Origin: Marinagarivorans sp. UBA5868
Lineage (GTDB): Bacteria; Pseudomonadota; Gammaproteobacteria; Pseudomonadales; Cellvibrionaceae
Length of the DNA: 6,995 bases
Reading direction: 5' to 3'
Assembly (NCBI GenBank): GCA_002432095.1
Contig: DJFQ01000046.1
Span: forward strand, 12,147 to 19,141
The translations under genes and the position numbers were made by a program. The notes beneath the pieces are model-generated. The model ran no database searches. It was given only the letters and a program-made list of their open reading frames with translations, and was not told the origin of the DNA. Within the stretch, counting starts at the first letter, position 1; each line of letters starts with the position of its first letter. This document shows, piece after piece, positions 1 through 5,859 of the stretch.

Positions 1-753
1 GTAGTGCAGGAAATTCTCACCAAGGTCGATCCGTCTTGTATGGGAGTAGTGCTTAAGCGGGTGATGTTGCGGGCGGCGAGCCAAGTGGCCGAGCAGGCGG
101 AACTCGATGCGTTAGTCACGGGTGAAGCGGTGGCACAGGTTTCCAGCCAGACGCTGACTAATCTTGCCATTATCGACAAAGCCAGTAGCAAGCTCGTGTT
201 GCGACCTCTGGCGTTTATGGATAAGGGTGCGATTATCGATCAATGCAGAGCGATTGGCGCGGAGCACTTTTCCGCCGCAATTCCCGAATATTGCGGGGTG
301 ATCTCTGTGCGTCCCTCCGCGCATTTGCGCCAGCACAAAGTCGAGGCCGAGGAAGCGCGAATGAATGCGCAGGTATTAGCGGATGCGCTGGCCAACGCGA
401 AGGTGCAATCCATTGACTCGGTAATGAAGGATATTGAGCGCGGAGTAAGTCAGGTGCCTGAGGTGAGTTCGCCGGCGCCGAACCAGGTTGTAATCGATAT
501 TCGTCATCCGAATGAGCGCGATCTGCGCCCGCTGCGCCTTTCCGGCGCTCATATCGCGCCGCAGTCAATTCCCTTCTATAGTTTGAATAGCGAGTTTTCC
601 CAGTTGGACCGCTCGCGCCAGTATCTGCTGTATTGTGCAAAAGGGGTTATGAGTCAGCTGCATGCGGCCCATTTGCGCGATGCCGGATTCGATAATGTCG
701 GCGTCTACCGTCCCCGTGATCACGCTGTCGTGGAAGGTGATGTGCAGGACTAA
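1..753 (+). CDS. thiI: ThiI, tRNA 4-thiouridine synthase / thiamine sulfurtransferase (C-terminal part)
   Basis: ThiI thiolates U8 of tRNAs in the cytoplasm, taking sulfur from IscS, and in enterics also supplies sulfur for the thiamine thiazole. Only the C-terminal ~250 codons are present. The frame is open at base 1, and the N-terminal ferredoxin-like/THUMP domains and the ATP PP-loop lie upstream of the window. What remains is the end of the adenylation domain (VSSQTLTNL, then PEYCGVIS), an Ala/Glu-rich linker, and a rhodanese-like domain from about codon 160 with the loop YCAKGVMS. The Cys codons at 292-294 and 634-636 align with E. coli Cys344 and Cys456, the disulfide/persulfide pair, so the catalytic chemistry looks intact. 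The match to E. coli ThiI runs through the C-terminus (NVGVYRP). A membrane-protein gene follows after 17 nt, probably in the same transcript. Identification is by recognised motifs and is firm. Confidence 0.96.
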   Translation, partial: VVQEILTKVDPSCMGVVLKRVMLRAASQVAEQAELDALVTGEAVAQVSSQTLTNLAIIDKASSKLVLRPLAFMDKGAIIDQCRAIGAEHFSAAIPEYCGVISVRPSAHLRQHKVEAEEARMNAQVLADALANAKVQSIDSVMKDIERGVSQVPEVSSPAPNQVVIDIRHPNERDLRPLRLSGAHIAPQSIPFYSLNSEFSQLDRSRQYLLYCAKGVMSQLHAAHLRDAGFDNVGVYRPRDHAVVEGDVQD

Positions 754-770
754 AAAGCGGGTGGTGCGTT

Positions 771-1229
771 TTGGCGATAAGCGAAAAGATCATCAGACAC
801 CAGAAGTTGTGGCTGCTGGTAATTGTGCTGGTCATCATCGCTTTGTCGGTGCTTAGCACTTTATGGTTTCGCGGTGTGTTTTCCTCAGGTGAAAATGTCC
901 ATCCGAACTATCAAAACATTACCCTGACCGACGCCGTTATCGTCTGCGAAAAAGAGATTCGTTCGGTTCACAAACAGCGCCTGCGACATCTCACGTTAGA
1001 CAACTTGTCGAGCCGATACGATGAGGCTGCCAATCTCTATCGAGTGTTTTTTGTTGCCGACCTCCAGTTCAGTAAAGAAGCCGGTGCGCCAAGCTCTGCA
1101 TTTTTGATTGGTTGTTTTGTCGGGGCTAAACGAGGAAATATTAAGGGTCTCGAATTATTCGAGAAAAAAGAAAATACCACCGAGCCCATACAGAAGCGCG
1201 ACGGTGGTATTTTTGGCTGGCCGTTGTAA
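771..1229 (+). CDS. Unrecognised membrane-anchored protein with predicted periplasmic domain
   Basis: I do not recognise this 152-aa protein. It has a short basic N-terminus (K6, R9, K12), one strongly hydrophobic helix at about residues 13-33, then a soluble domain of ~118 residues. By the positive-inside rule that domain should be periplasmic. It holds two cysteines, C59 and C115, which could form a disulfide there. TTG at 771 is the only usable start: the frame has a TGA at 738-740 with no ATG or GTG between, and a GGGTGG (759-764) sits 6 nt upstream as a moderate ribosome site. The 17-nt gap to thiI suggests co-transcription. The 3' end is odd: a 17-nt palindrome (1148-1164) and a 12-bp terminator-like stem (1171-1213) both lie within its last ~27 codons, before the stop. 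Hydrophobic helix, codon phase and spacing support a real gene; the function is unknown. Confidence 0.75.
   Translation: MAISEKIIRHQKLWLLVIVLVIIALSVLSTLWFRGVFSSGENVHPNYQNITLTDAVIVCEKEIRSVHKQRLRHLTLDNLSSRYDEAANLYRVFFVADLQFSKEAGAPSSAFLIGCFVGAKRGNIKGLELFEKKENTTEPIQKRDGGIFGWPL
1148..1164. repeat. 17-nt perfect palindrome with a 1-nt centre
   Basis: The arms TCTCGAAT and ATTCGAGA are exact reverse complements around a single T. The element lies in the coding sequence of the membrane-anchored protein, 6 nt before the terminator stem starting at 1171. It could be a protein-binding dyad or a second mRNA hairpin (6-bp stem, 5-nt loop). The symmetry is visible directly; any function is inference, and an AT-rich palindrome can arise by chance. 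Confidence 0.6.
1171..1214. terminator. Bidirectional intrinsic terminator between convergent genes
   Basis: A 12-bp perfect stem is formed by AAAATACCACCG (1171-1182) and CGGTGGTATTTT (1202-1213), with a 19-nt loop. On the minus strand the stem runs into TTTTCTTTTTTC and begins 22 nt after the glutathione peroxidase stop, which is a typical strong terminator. On the plus strand it runs into a five-T tract (1210-1214) and would end transcripts of the membrane-protein gene before its stop codon at 1227-1229. The hairpin covers codons 134-148 of that gene. Confidence 0.85.
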
Positions 1230-1235
1230 GGTTGG

Positions 1236-1811
1236 TTACCTGGTGGTTGTTTGCGCTGCTAACGCCTCACCAATCGCCTCTTCGAGCTCCGACCCTTCCG
1301 GCGCAACGCGCGAGCCAAAATGTTGCACATTGCCATCATCAATAAGATATTTATTGAAGTTCCAGGATGGCGCTTCTGTTTGTTTCGCAAGATAAGCAAA
1401 CAAGGGGTGAGCCTCTTTCCCTTTTACGTCGACGTGCTCAAACATGGGAAAGGTAACGCCATAATTTTTGTAGCAAACCCGTGCGGTACCCTCTTCTGAC
1501 TTTTCCTCCTGATTAAAGCTGTTGGAGGGAAAACCCAAAACCACCAGTCCTTGGTCTTTGTATTTCTGGTGCAGTTTTTCCAAGCCACCAAACTGTTTGG
1601 TAAAACCGCAGTGACTCGCCGTGTTAACAATAACCATAGGTTTTCCCGCTCGATAAAAGTCGCAGAGATTGGCGGTTTCTTGCGAGTGCAATCGGCGCAT
1701 ATCGGTATTTAAATAATCGGGACATCCTGCGGATTCGGCGCTGACGTGAACGGCGCCAATGGCGAGTACGGCGGCTAGGAATAGGCGAAAAGTTGAGCGT
1801 GTAGATGACAT
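1236..1811 (-). CDS. Secreted glutathione peroxidase-family (thiol) peroxidase
   Basis: This 191-aa thioredoxin-fold peroxidase should reduce hydrogen peroxide or lipid hydroperoxides. A Sec signal peptide is visible (basic start, hydrophobic residues 8-21, VSA before E26), so it probably acts in the periplasm, unlike cytoplasmic BtuE of E. coli. Catalytic residues are intact: peroxidatic C68 in NTASHCGFT, Q101 in the FPSNSFNQEE loop, and W150/N151 in WNFNKY. The loop has Ser where many members have Cys (FPCNQF). C113 in ARVCYKNYGV aligns with the resolving cysteine of plant-type, thioredoxin-dependent members, so a two-Cys mechanism is likely and glutathione need not be the reductant. C30 and C50 are extra cysteines. 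An AGGAG site (1818-1822) lies 6 nt before the ATG. It is 56 nt downstream of the M42 peptidase gene, possibly co-transcribed, and ends at a strong terminator. The family is certain; the reductant is inferred. Confidence 0.93.
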   Translation of the reverse strand: MSSTRSTFRLFLAAVLAIGAVHVSAESAGCPDYLNTDMRRLHSQETANLCDFYRAGKPMVIVNTASHCGFTKQFGGLEKLHQKYKDQGLVVLGFPSNSFNQEEKSEEGTARVCYKNYGVTFPMFEHVDVKGKEAHPLFAYLAKQTEAPSWNFNKYLIDDGNVQHFGSRVAPEGSELEEAIGEALAAQTTTR

Positions 1812-1867
1812 GGAATTCTCCTGGGTTGCAGTCGTTGTACGAGGTATGGCAGCGTTTGGATTCCCTC

Positions 1868-2932
1868 TTAAGGATTAATATCAATCGTGTAGTACTTAAG
1901 CAGTTCTATCAAAGCGCCGACGGAAGCAATGGAGCATGTTTCCTCGGTCGTGTGGTAGCCAGTAGTAGGAACCTGCAGTGTTGCTCCTTGAATCATTCCT
2001 TTAGAGGCATTGATGATTCGGCCGAGTTCGGTGCTCCCTAGAGAAAAAGCATCTTTGCCCTGACTTTTTCGCTCCTTATTTTTCTTTTCGATATAGACAT
2101 CCTTAAACGCGTAGCGAATGCCGAGGATTTGGCAGGCGTTTTCGAGGTCGCGGATCATCTCCGGATGAAACGCGGCGTTGCTATCGCGATTGCGCAACAC
2201 CAAGTGTTGAGCTTCGGCTTCGTCCGTGGTGGCGTAGGGGCTGGTGTCGAGCACAATCAGTTTTGTTGTCGAATTGGCAAAACGCTGAAACCATTCCAGT
2301 AAAAAGCGCCAACTCCTTCCTGCCTCCTCTTGTGCCGTAAAGAATGCGGTGCCTTGATAGCCGCGACGAAACAAATAAATGATGATTGCGGCCGAAAATA
2401 CGTTGTCCAGCTGAGCGCTGATGCGCTGTCCAGAGATCTTCAGCTTGTCCTGAAATGCCACCGGCGTGCCGGCAACCACATGCTCAAGACCGTGAATTTC
2501 AAATACCATATTGCCGCGATGCGGACAGAGATAAGCCCGGTGGATAGTGCCCTTGCCACGATATACGCCGGACCAAGGTTCATAAGCGTTAACCGCCGCA
2601 CCGTAGTAGCGTTCGGAGATTTTGGTGAACGTCTGCTCGGAAACTGAGTCACCAATCAGGTCACCGCGGTTGCTGGCAATAAAGGCAGCGTATTGAAATT
2701 CATTCGGGCCAGTGCAGATCAGGCCGTGGCGATCTATGTGGGCGGAGAGGTAGCGGCTGTTCGGCTTATTTCCCTGGGCTACTAATAGACCTTCATACCA
2801 CGTGGCCTGTACGCCGATTTCCTCAAGTTCTCTTTGCAACACGCGGAAAAACGAATGTTCAGCGCTAACCACGCTGGGGTGACGAATCAGAATCTTGAGA
2901 ATGTCGAGAAATTCGTATAGATCGTGCTGCAT
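1868..2932 (-). CDS. M42-family metallo-aminopeptidase
   Basis: This 354-aa protein matches the length and metal-site order of M42 (TET-type) aminopeptidases, dinuclear Zn/Co enzymes that trim N-terminal residues from peptides and often form dodecamers. Visible residues are H65 and D67 in SAHIDRHG, bridging D176 in SAQLDN, the catalytic/metal pair E202-E203 in FTAQEEAG, D229 in VLDTSP, and H327 in TTGYHTTEE. No signal peptide is seen, so it is probably cytoplasmic. The family's usual DDR at the bridging Asp reads LDN here, pointing to a divergent branch; substrate preference cannot be read from sequence. M42 members are sometimes annotated as endoglucanase M, but nothing here indicates cellulase activity. 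The ATG at 2932 lacks a strong ribosome site; the only candidate, GGA, lies in a hairpin arm just upstream. It sits between the barrel gene (105 nt upstream) and the peroxidase gene (56 nt downstream), all in one direction. Confidence 0.9.
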   Translation of the reverse strand: MQHDLYEFLDILKILIRHPSVVSAEHSFFRVLQRELEEIGVQATWYEGLLVAQGNKPNSRYLSAHIDRHGLICTGPNEFQYAAFIASNRGDLIGDSVSEQTFTKISERYYGAAVNAYEPWSGVYRGKGTIHRAYLCPHRGNMVFEIHGLEHVVAGTPVAFQDKLKISGQRISAQLDNVFSAAIIIYLFRRGYQGTAFFTAQEEAGRSWRFLLEWFQRFANSTTKLIVLDTSPYATTDEAEAQHLVLRNRDSNAAFHPEMIRDLENACQILGIRYAFKDVYIEKKNKERKSQGKDAFSLGSTELGRIINASKGMIQGATLQVPTTGYHTTEETCSIASVGALIELLKYYTIDINP

Positions 2933-2940
2933 TGCGATGA

Positions 2941-2960
2941 TCCGGCGGGAGGGTGCCGGA
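2941..2960 (-). promoter_or_regulatory. 5'-leader hairpin abutting the M42 peptidase start
   Basis: On the minus strand TCCGGC and GCCGGA form a perfect 6-bp GC-rich stem with loop ACCCTCCC, 8 nt before the ATG. The only SD-like bases upstream of this gene (GGA) are the end of the 3' arm, so folding would hide them. The loop contains CCCTCC, itself like the 16S anti-SD. The structure is seen in the sequence; translational control is inference. Confidence 0.45.
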
Positions 2961-3007
2961 AATTTTAACGGAATGGCGGGGATCGATACAGAGCTATAAG
3001 CGGGTAA

Positions 3008-3029
3008 CGGTCCGGCGGAGGCCGGACCG
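3008..3029 (-). terminator. GC-rich hairpin after the outer-membrane protein gene
   Basis: CGGTCCGGC and GCCGGACCG form a perfect 9-bp stem around a 4-nt loop, starting 8 nt after the barrel gene's stop on the minus strand. It is very stable, but the following bases (TTACCCGC) are not a T-run. It may therefore be a weak or attenuating terminator, or an mRNA 3'-end stabiliser with partial read-through to the M42 gene. Its inner sequence resembles the hairpin at 2941-2960. Confidence 0.6.
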
Positions 3030-3037
3030 AGGGGACT

Positions 3038-3628
3038 TTAGAACTTGTAGGCAAAACCGATGGTGCCGCCGCGGATATCAAATTCTTCCGCGTTAATGAG
3101 TTTTTTCCACTCGGCGACGACATCAATGTTCGGCGTCATGGAGAAGCTCACACCAATACCAAAGGAGGCGGCGTTCTCGGTATCGCTGGCTGGGAGGTCA
3201 ACTGCGTAGCCATTAGCTTCGATCTCTACAGTTGTCATGCCAAGCAACCCGTAAAGACTCGCTTTTTCGTTGCTGATATGCGGTCGGAAATAGGCGCTGG
3301 CATAGTATGTAATCTCTGCTGTCGCTCGTCCTGCATAGAGGACATCAACGTCAGGGGTGGCTGGGTTGTTATCAGCATCTTCGGCTACGGTGAAGTAAAG
3401 GGTGTCGCGGCCCTCATTAATGCCGGCGCCAACGCGAGCTTCCAGAGAAATGTAAGGAAACAAATTAATGCCAGCAAAACCTTCAAGGGTTTGAACGCTG
3501 TAATCCAGGTAGGTGGACTGAGAATTAATTTTCCAGGGAGAGAAGCCCGCTCCAGCGTAATAGCTGGGTTCCCATGCGTGGGCGGATATGGCAAAAGTGG
3601 ACAAACCTAAAAGCAATAGCTTCTTCAT
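3038..3628 (-). CDS. Outer-membrane beta-barrel protein (OmpA/OmpW-like small barrel)
   Basis: The 196-aa product has a classic Sec signal peptide (MKKLLLLG..., cleavage after AHA at residue 18) and a mature part of ~178 residues. That part is made of alternating aromatic/small amphipathic strands, such as YYAGAGFSPW, GFAGINLF, ARVGAGI, YYASAYFR, YGLLGMTTVE and FGIGVSFS. It ends in IGFAYKF, with the C-terminal Phe that BAM recognises. Size and strand count fit an eight-stranded barrel of the PF13505 type. A long acidic loop at about residues 82-95 (DADNNPATPD) would be surface exposed. No specific function can be assigned; such barrels serve as adhesins, small channels or structural proteins. 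A GGAG (3639-3642) lies 10 nt before the ATG. A candidate promoter and dyads lie upstream and a stable hairpin follows the stop. The fold is confident; the role is unknown. Confidence 0.88.
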   Translation of the reverse strand: MKKLLLLGLSTFAISAHAWEPSYYAGAGFSPWKINSQSTYLDYSVQTLEGFAGINLFPYISLEARVGAGINEGRDTLYFTVAEDADNNPATPDVDVLYAGRATAEITYYASAYFRPHISNEKASLYGLLGMTTVEIEANGYAVDLPASDTENAASFGIGVSFSMTPNIDVVAEWKKLINAEEFDIRGGTIGFAYKF

Positions 3629-3671
3629 ACCAGATGGTCTCCAGGGATTTCTTCAGCGGCCTAAAGCATTG

Positions 3672-3695
3672 TTATTGTTCAATAAAACCCGGGTT
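3672..3695. promoter_or_regulatory. Dyads overlapping the barrel-gene promoter
   Basis: Two adjacent perfect inverted repeats occur: TTATTG-TT-CAATAA (3672-3685) and AACCCGGGTT (3686-3695). The first overlaps the proposed -10 element of the barrel gene and the second lies in its spacer. That is where a repressor would bind. The symmetry is direct; the operator role is inference. Confidence 0.35.
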
Positions 3696-3708
3696 CTTTG
3701 ATTGCCAA
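3681..3708 (-). promoter_or_regulatory. Candidate sigma-70 promoter for the outer-membrane barrel gene
   Basis: On the minus strand TTGGCA (3703-3708, five of six to consensus) is separated by 16 nt from TTTATT (3681-3686, four of six). Start of transcription would fall near 3674, giving a leader of about 45 nt before the ATG at 3628. It is the best-spaced pair I could find in this intergenic region. Confidence 0.4.
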
Positions 3709-3735
3709 ATCACGCGGTGTCATGTTGCAGGAGGT

Positions 3736-3752
3736 GACGACTTGGCGTCGTC
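3736..3752. repeat. Inverted repeat in the barrel/typA intergenic region
   Basis: GACGAC and GTCGTC form a perfect 6-bp dyad with a 5-nt centre, lying between the divergent promoters of the barrel gene and typA. It is neither followed by a T-run nor placed after a gene, so it is not a terminator. It may be a regulator site or chance. Confidence 0.3.
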
Positions 3753-3787
3753 CAGCGCCGCGGCAAGTATTCTGCGAATTGCCAGCA

Positions 3788-3804
3788 AAGTCAAACCAAG
3801 TCAA
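3788..3804 (+). repeat. Tandem AAGTCAA repeat, one helical turn apart
   Basis: AAGTCAA occurs at 3788-3794 and again at 3798-3804, a 10-bp period that would place both copies on the same face of the helix. It lies ~65 bp upstream of the typA -10 element, a plausible activator position. It is short, so the function is speculative. Confidence 0.25.
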
Positions 3805-3869
3805 TCACCTACAATAGTTATTGATAACTGTAGCACCTCCCAGCGCTATCGCTGGTAAATTCGTGCCGC

Positions 3870-3875
3870 TATAAT
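3870..3875 (+). promoter_or_regulatory. Consensus -10 element of the typA promoter
   Basis: TATAAT is a six-of-six -10 hexamer and would start transcription near 3882, about 40 nt before the typA GTG. No good -35 hexamer lies 16-18 nt upstream (the sequence there is TATCGC-like). The promoter may depend on an activator or on upstream contacts. A small dyad, CCAGCG/CGCTGG (3840-3855), sits where the -35 would be. Confidence 0.6.
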
Positions 3876-3906
3876 GCGCGCCGTTCGCGCCCCCCGCCCA
3901 TACCTT

Positions 3907-3911
3907 AGAGG
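3907..3911 (+). promoter_or_regulatory. typA ribosome binding site that fixes the GTG start
   Basis: AGAGG lies 10 nt before GTG 3922. It decides the start against the in-frame ATG at 3874, which lies inside the -10 hexamer and has no ribosome site. Confidence 0.6.
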
Positions 3912-3921
3912 TTCTCCCCCT

Positions 3922-5745
3922 GTGATAGAAAATCTGCGCAATATTGCCATTATTGCCCACGTTGACCATGGCAAAACCACATTAGTGGATAAACTGCTGC
4001 AACAGTCTGGTACTTTGGATCGCAAAGACCTGGGTGCGGAGCGCGTGATGGACTCCAACGATCAGGAGCGGGAGCGGGGAATTACGATTCTCGCCAAAAA
4101 TACCGCCATCAAATGGAATAACTATCGGATCAATATCGTTGATACGCCCGGACACGCTGACTTTGGTGGGGAAGTGGAGCGTGTTCTGTCGATGGTGGAC
4201 AGTGTGTGCCTGTTAGTTGATGCGGTGGATGGACCTATGCCGCAAACCCGCTTCGTAACCAGTAAAGCATTCGAGCGCGGCCTGAATCCCATCGTTGTGG
4301 TGAACAAAATTGATCGGCCTGGTGCGCGCCCTGATTGGGTTGTGGACCAGGTTTTCGATCTGTTCGACCGTCTCGGCGCCACCGATGAACAGCTCGACTT
4401 CCCCATCATCTACACGTCAGCGCTTAACGGCATTGCCGGTCTCGACCCAAGTACGATGGCGACTGATATGACGCCGTTGTTCGAGATGATCGTCAGTAAA
4501 GTCAAACCCCCCAAGGTGGATCTCGACGGTCCCTTCCAAATGCAAATTTCCGCGCTGGATTACAGCAGCTATGTGGGCGTAATCGGAATAGGTCGCATCG
4601 CCAGAGGCAGCATCAGCCCGAATCAGTCGATCGTAGTTCTGGACCTTCAAGGCAAACAACGGAAAGGCAAGGTATTGCAGGTGATGGGCTTCCACGGTCT
4701 TGACCGAGTGGAAACTCAAAAAGCCTCTGCTGGCGATATTGTCTGTATCACTGGCGTCGCTCAACTGGGGATTTCCGATACCCTGTGCGCGCCGGAAAAA
4801 GTGGAGGCACTGCCGCCGCTCACAGTGGACGAGCCGACAGTGAGCATGACTTTCCAGGTCAATGACTCGCCATTTGCCGGGCAGGATGGCAAATACGTGA
4901 CCTCGCGCAATATCAAAGAGCGGTTGGATCAGGAGTTGATTCACAACGTGGCCCTGCGCGTGCGCCAGGGTGACAGCCCGGACAAATTCATCGTATCCGG
5001 TCGTGGTGAGCTTCACCTTTCAGTGTTGATCGAAAATATGCGCAGGGAAGGTTTCGAGCTTGGCGTATCGCGACCGGAAGTCATTCAGAAAGTGGTGAAC
5101 GGTGAAATCCATGAGCCCTACGAGCAGCTAGTTATCGATGTTGAAGATGTGCATCAGGGCTCGATTATGGAAGAGCTAGGTCTGCGCCGGGCGGAAATGA
5201 CCAATATGGAGCCGGACGGCAAGGGTCGAGTGAAGCTTGAGTTTGTAATTCCCTCTCGGGGATTGATCGGCTTCCGCGGTCAATTCCTCACGTTAACCTC
5301 CGGCTCGGGCATCATGACCAGCATTTTTGACCATTATGGTCCGGTGAAAGGCGGTGAAATGGCGGGCCGCAAAAATGGTGTGTTGGTGTCGATGGTGAAG
5401 GGCAAAACACTCGCTTACGGCCTCTTTAATCTGCAAGAGCGCGGCCGCCTGTTCCTCGGGCATGGCGAGGAAATTTATGAAGGGCAGATCGTCGGTATTC
5501 ACTCGCGGGATAACGATTTGGTGGTTAACCCCACCAAAGCCAAGCAGTTAACCAATATCCGTGCGGCGGGTACTGATGAGGCGCTGACTTTGACGCCCCC
5601 CATTCGCCATTCCCTGGAACAAGCGTTGGAGTTTATCGAGGATGACGAACTGGTAGAAGTCACGCCAAACCATATACGTTTGCGCAAAAAGCTGCTTACG
5701 GAAAATGAGCGCAAGCGAGCGAAAAACACCAAGCTGAGCGGTTAA
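3922..5745 (+). CDS. typA: TypA/BipA, ribosome-associated translational GTPase
   Basis: BipA binds the 70S ribosome in the EF-G site and aids 50S assembly and adaptation to cold and other stresses. All GTPase motifs are visible: G1 AHVDHGKT (12-19), G2 ERGITI (51-56), G3 DTPGH (74-78), G4 NKID (128-131) and G5 SAL (166-168). The EF-Tu-like beta-barrel, the EF-G III/V-like domains ([20 protein letters not shown] region) and the BipA-specific C-terminal domain ([10 protein letters not shown] to TPNHIRLRK) follow. With the GTG start the protein is 607 aa, the same length as E. coli BipA, and begins [17 protein letters not shown] as in that protein. The longer frame from ATG 3874 would add 16 residues absent from homologues, and its ATG overlaps the TATAAT. 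A hairpin starts 11 nt after the stop. The gene is transcribed alone or with the small gene at 5926. Nothing looks broken. Confidence 0.98.
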   Translation: MIENLRNIAIIAHVDHGKTTLVDKLLQQSGTLDRKDLGAERVMDSNDQERERGITILAKNTAIKWNNYRINIVDTPGHADFGGEVERVLSMVDSVCLLVDAVDGPMPQTRFVTSKAFERGLNPIVVVNKIDRPGARPDWVVDQVFDLFDRLGATDEQLDFPIIYTSALNGIAGLDPSTMATDMTPLFEMIVSKVKPPKVDLDGPFQMQISALDYSSYVGVIGIGRIARGSISPNQSIVVLDLQGKQRKGKVLQVMGFHGLDRVETQKASAGDIVCITGVAQLGISDTLCAPEKVEALPPLTVDEPTVSMTFQVNDSPFAGQDGKYVTSRNIKERLDQELIHNVALRVRQGDSPDKFIVSGRGELHLSVLIENMRREGFELGVSRPEVIQKVVNGEIHEPYEQLVIDVEDVHQGSIMEELGLRRAEMTNMEPDGKGRVKLEFVIPSRGLIGFRGQFLTLTSGSGIMTSIFDHYGPVKGGEMAGRKNGVLVSMVKGKTLAYGLFNLQERGRLFLGHGEEIYEGQIVGIHSRDNDLVVNPTKAKQLTNIRAAGTDEALTLTPPIRHSLEQALEFIEDDELVEVTPNHIRLRKKLLTENERKRAKNTKLSG

Positions 5746-5756
5746 TAAAGTGTCCA

Positions 5757-5786
5757 GTGATAGGGTCGAATTGCCGACCCTGTCAC
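5757..5786 (+). terminator. typA terminator-like hairpin
   Basis: GTGATAGGGTCG and CGACCCTGTCAC pair over 12 bp in the plus-strand RNA, with one U-G wobble and a 6-nt loop; a further A-T pair closes it. On the minus strand the wobble becomes an A-C mismatch, so the element is built for the plus strand. The following CTTATATCCTTCTTG is T-rich but not a clean T-run, so termination may be incomplete. Confidence 0.65.
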
Positions 5787-5831
5787 TTATATCCTTCTTG
5801 CAATCTCTGACGAAAGAGCCCACCCTTAAGA

Positions 5832-5859
5832 ACAGGTCGTACTTTTGATTGCGACCTGT
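5832..5859. repeat. Inverted repeat in the spacer upstream of the small membrane-protein gene
   Basis: ACAGGTCG and CGACCTGT form a perfect 8-bp stem with a 12-nt loop, 67 nt upstream of the small gene's ATG. It could be a second terminator after typA, part of a leader RNA, or a binding dyad. No convincing promoter was found between this dyad and the small gene, so the small gene may depend on read-through from typA. Confidence 0.45.

Noticed and set aside
233..640. 135-codon minus-strand frame opposite thiI
   Set aside because: It lies entirely within the conserved thiI coding region, and its Arg/Ala/Pro-rich composition is typical of an antisense shadow.
2941..2966. Hairpin followed by AATTTT on the plus strand, resembling a plus-strand terminator
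   Set aside because: No plus-strand gene lies upstream of it within reach, so a leader or REP-like role on the minus strand is more sensible.
2962..2967. TAAAAT on the minus strand as a -10 element for the M42 peptidase gene
   Set aside because: No acceptable -35 hexamer is found at 16-18 nt. It remains possible but is too weak to list.
3775..3783. 9-mer CGAATTGCC shared with 5767-5775
   Set aside because: One repeated 9-mer in 7 kb is expected by chance, and the two sites sit in unrelated contexts.
3574..3858. Plus-strand 94-codon open frame running from the barrel gene into the typA upstream region
   Set aside because: It starts inside the barrel gene on the opposite strand, has no ribosome site and a low-complexity product, and crosses the promoter region.
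4417..5016. 199-codon minus-strand frame opposite typA
   Set aside because: It is fully antisense to a highly conserved typA segment, and its His-rich composition is typical of a shadow frame.
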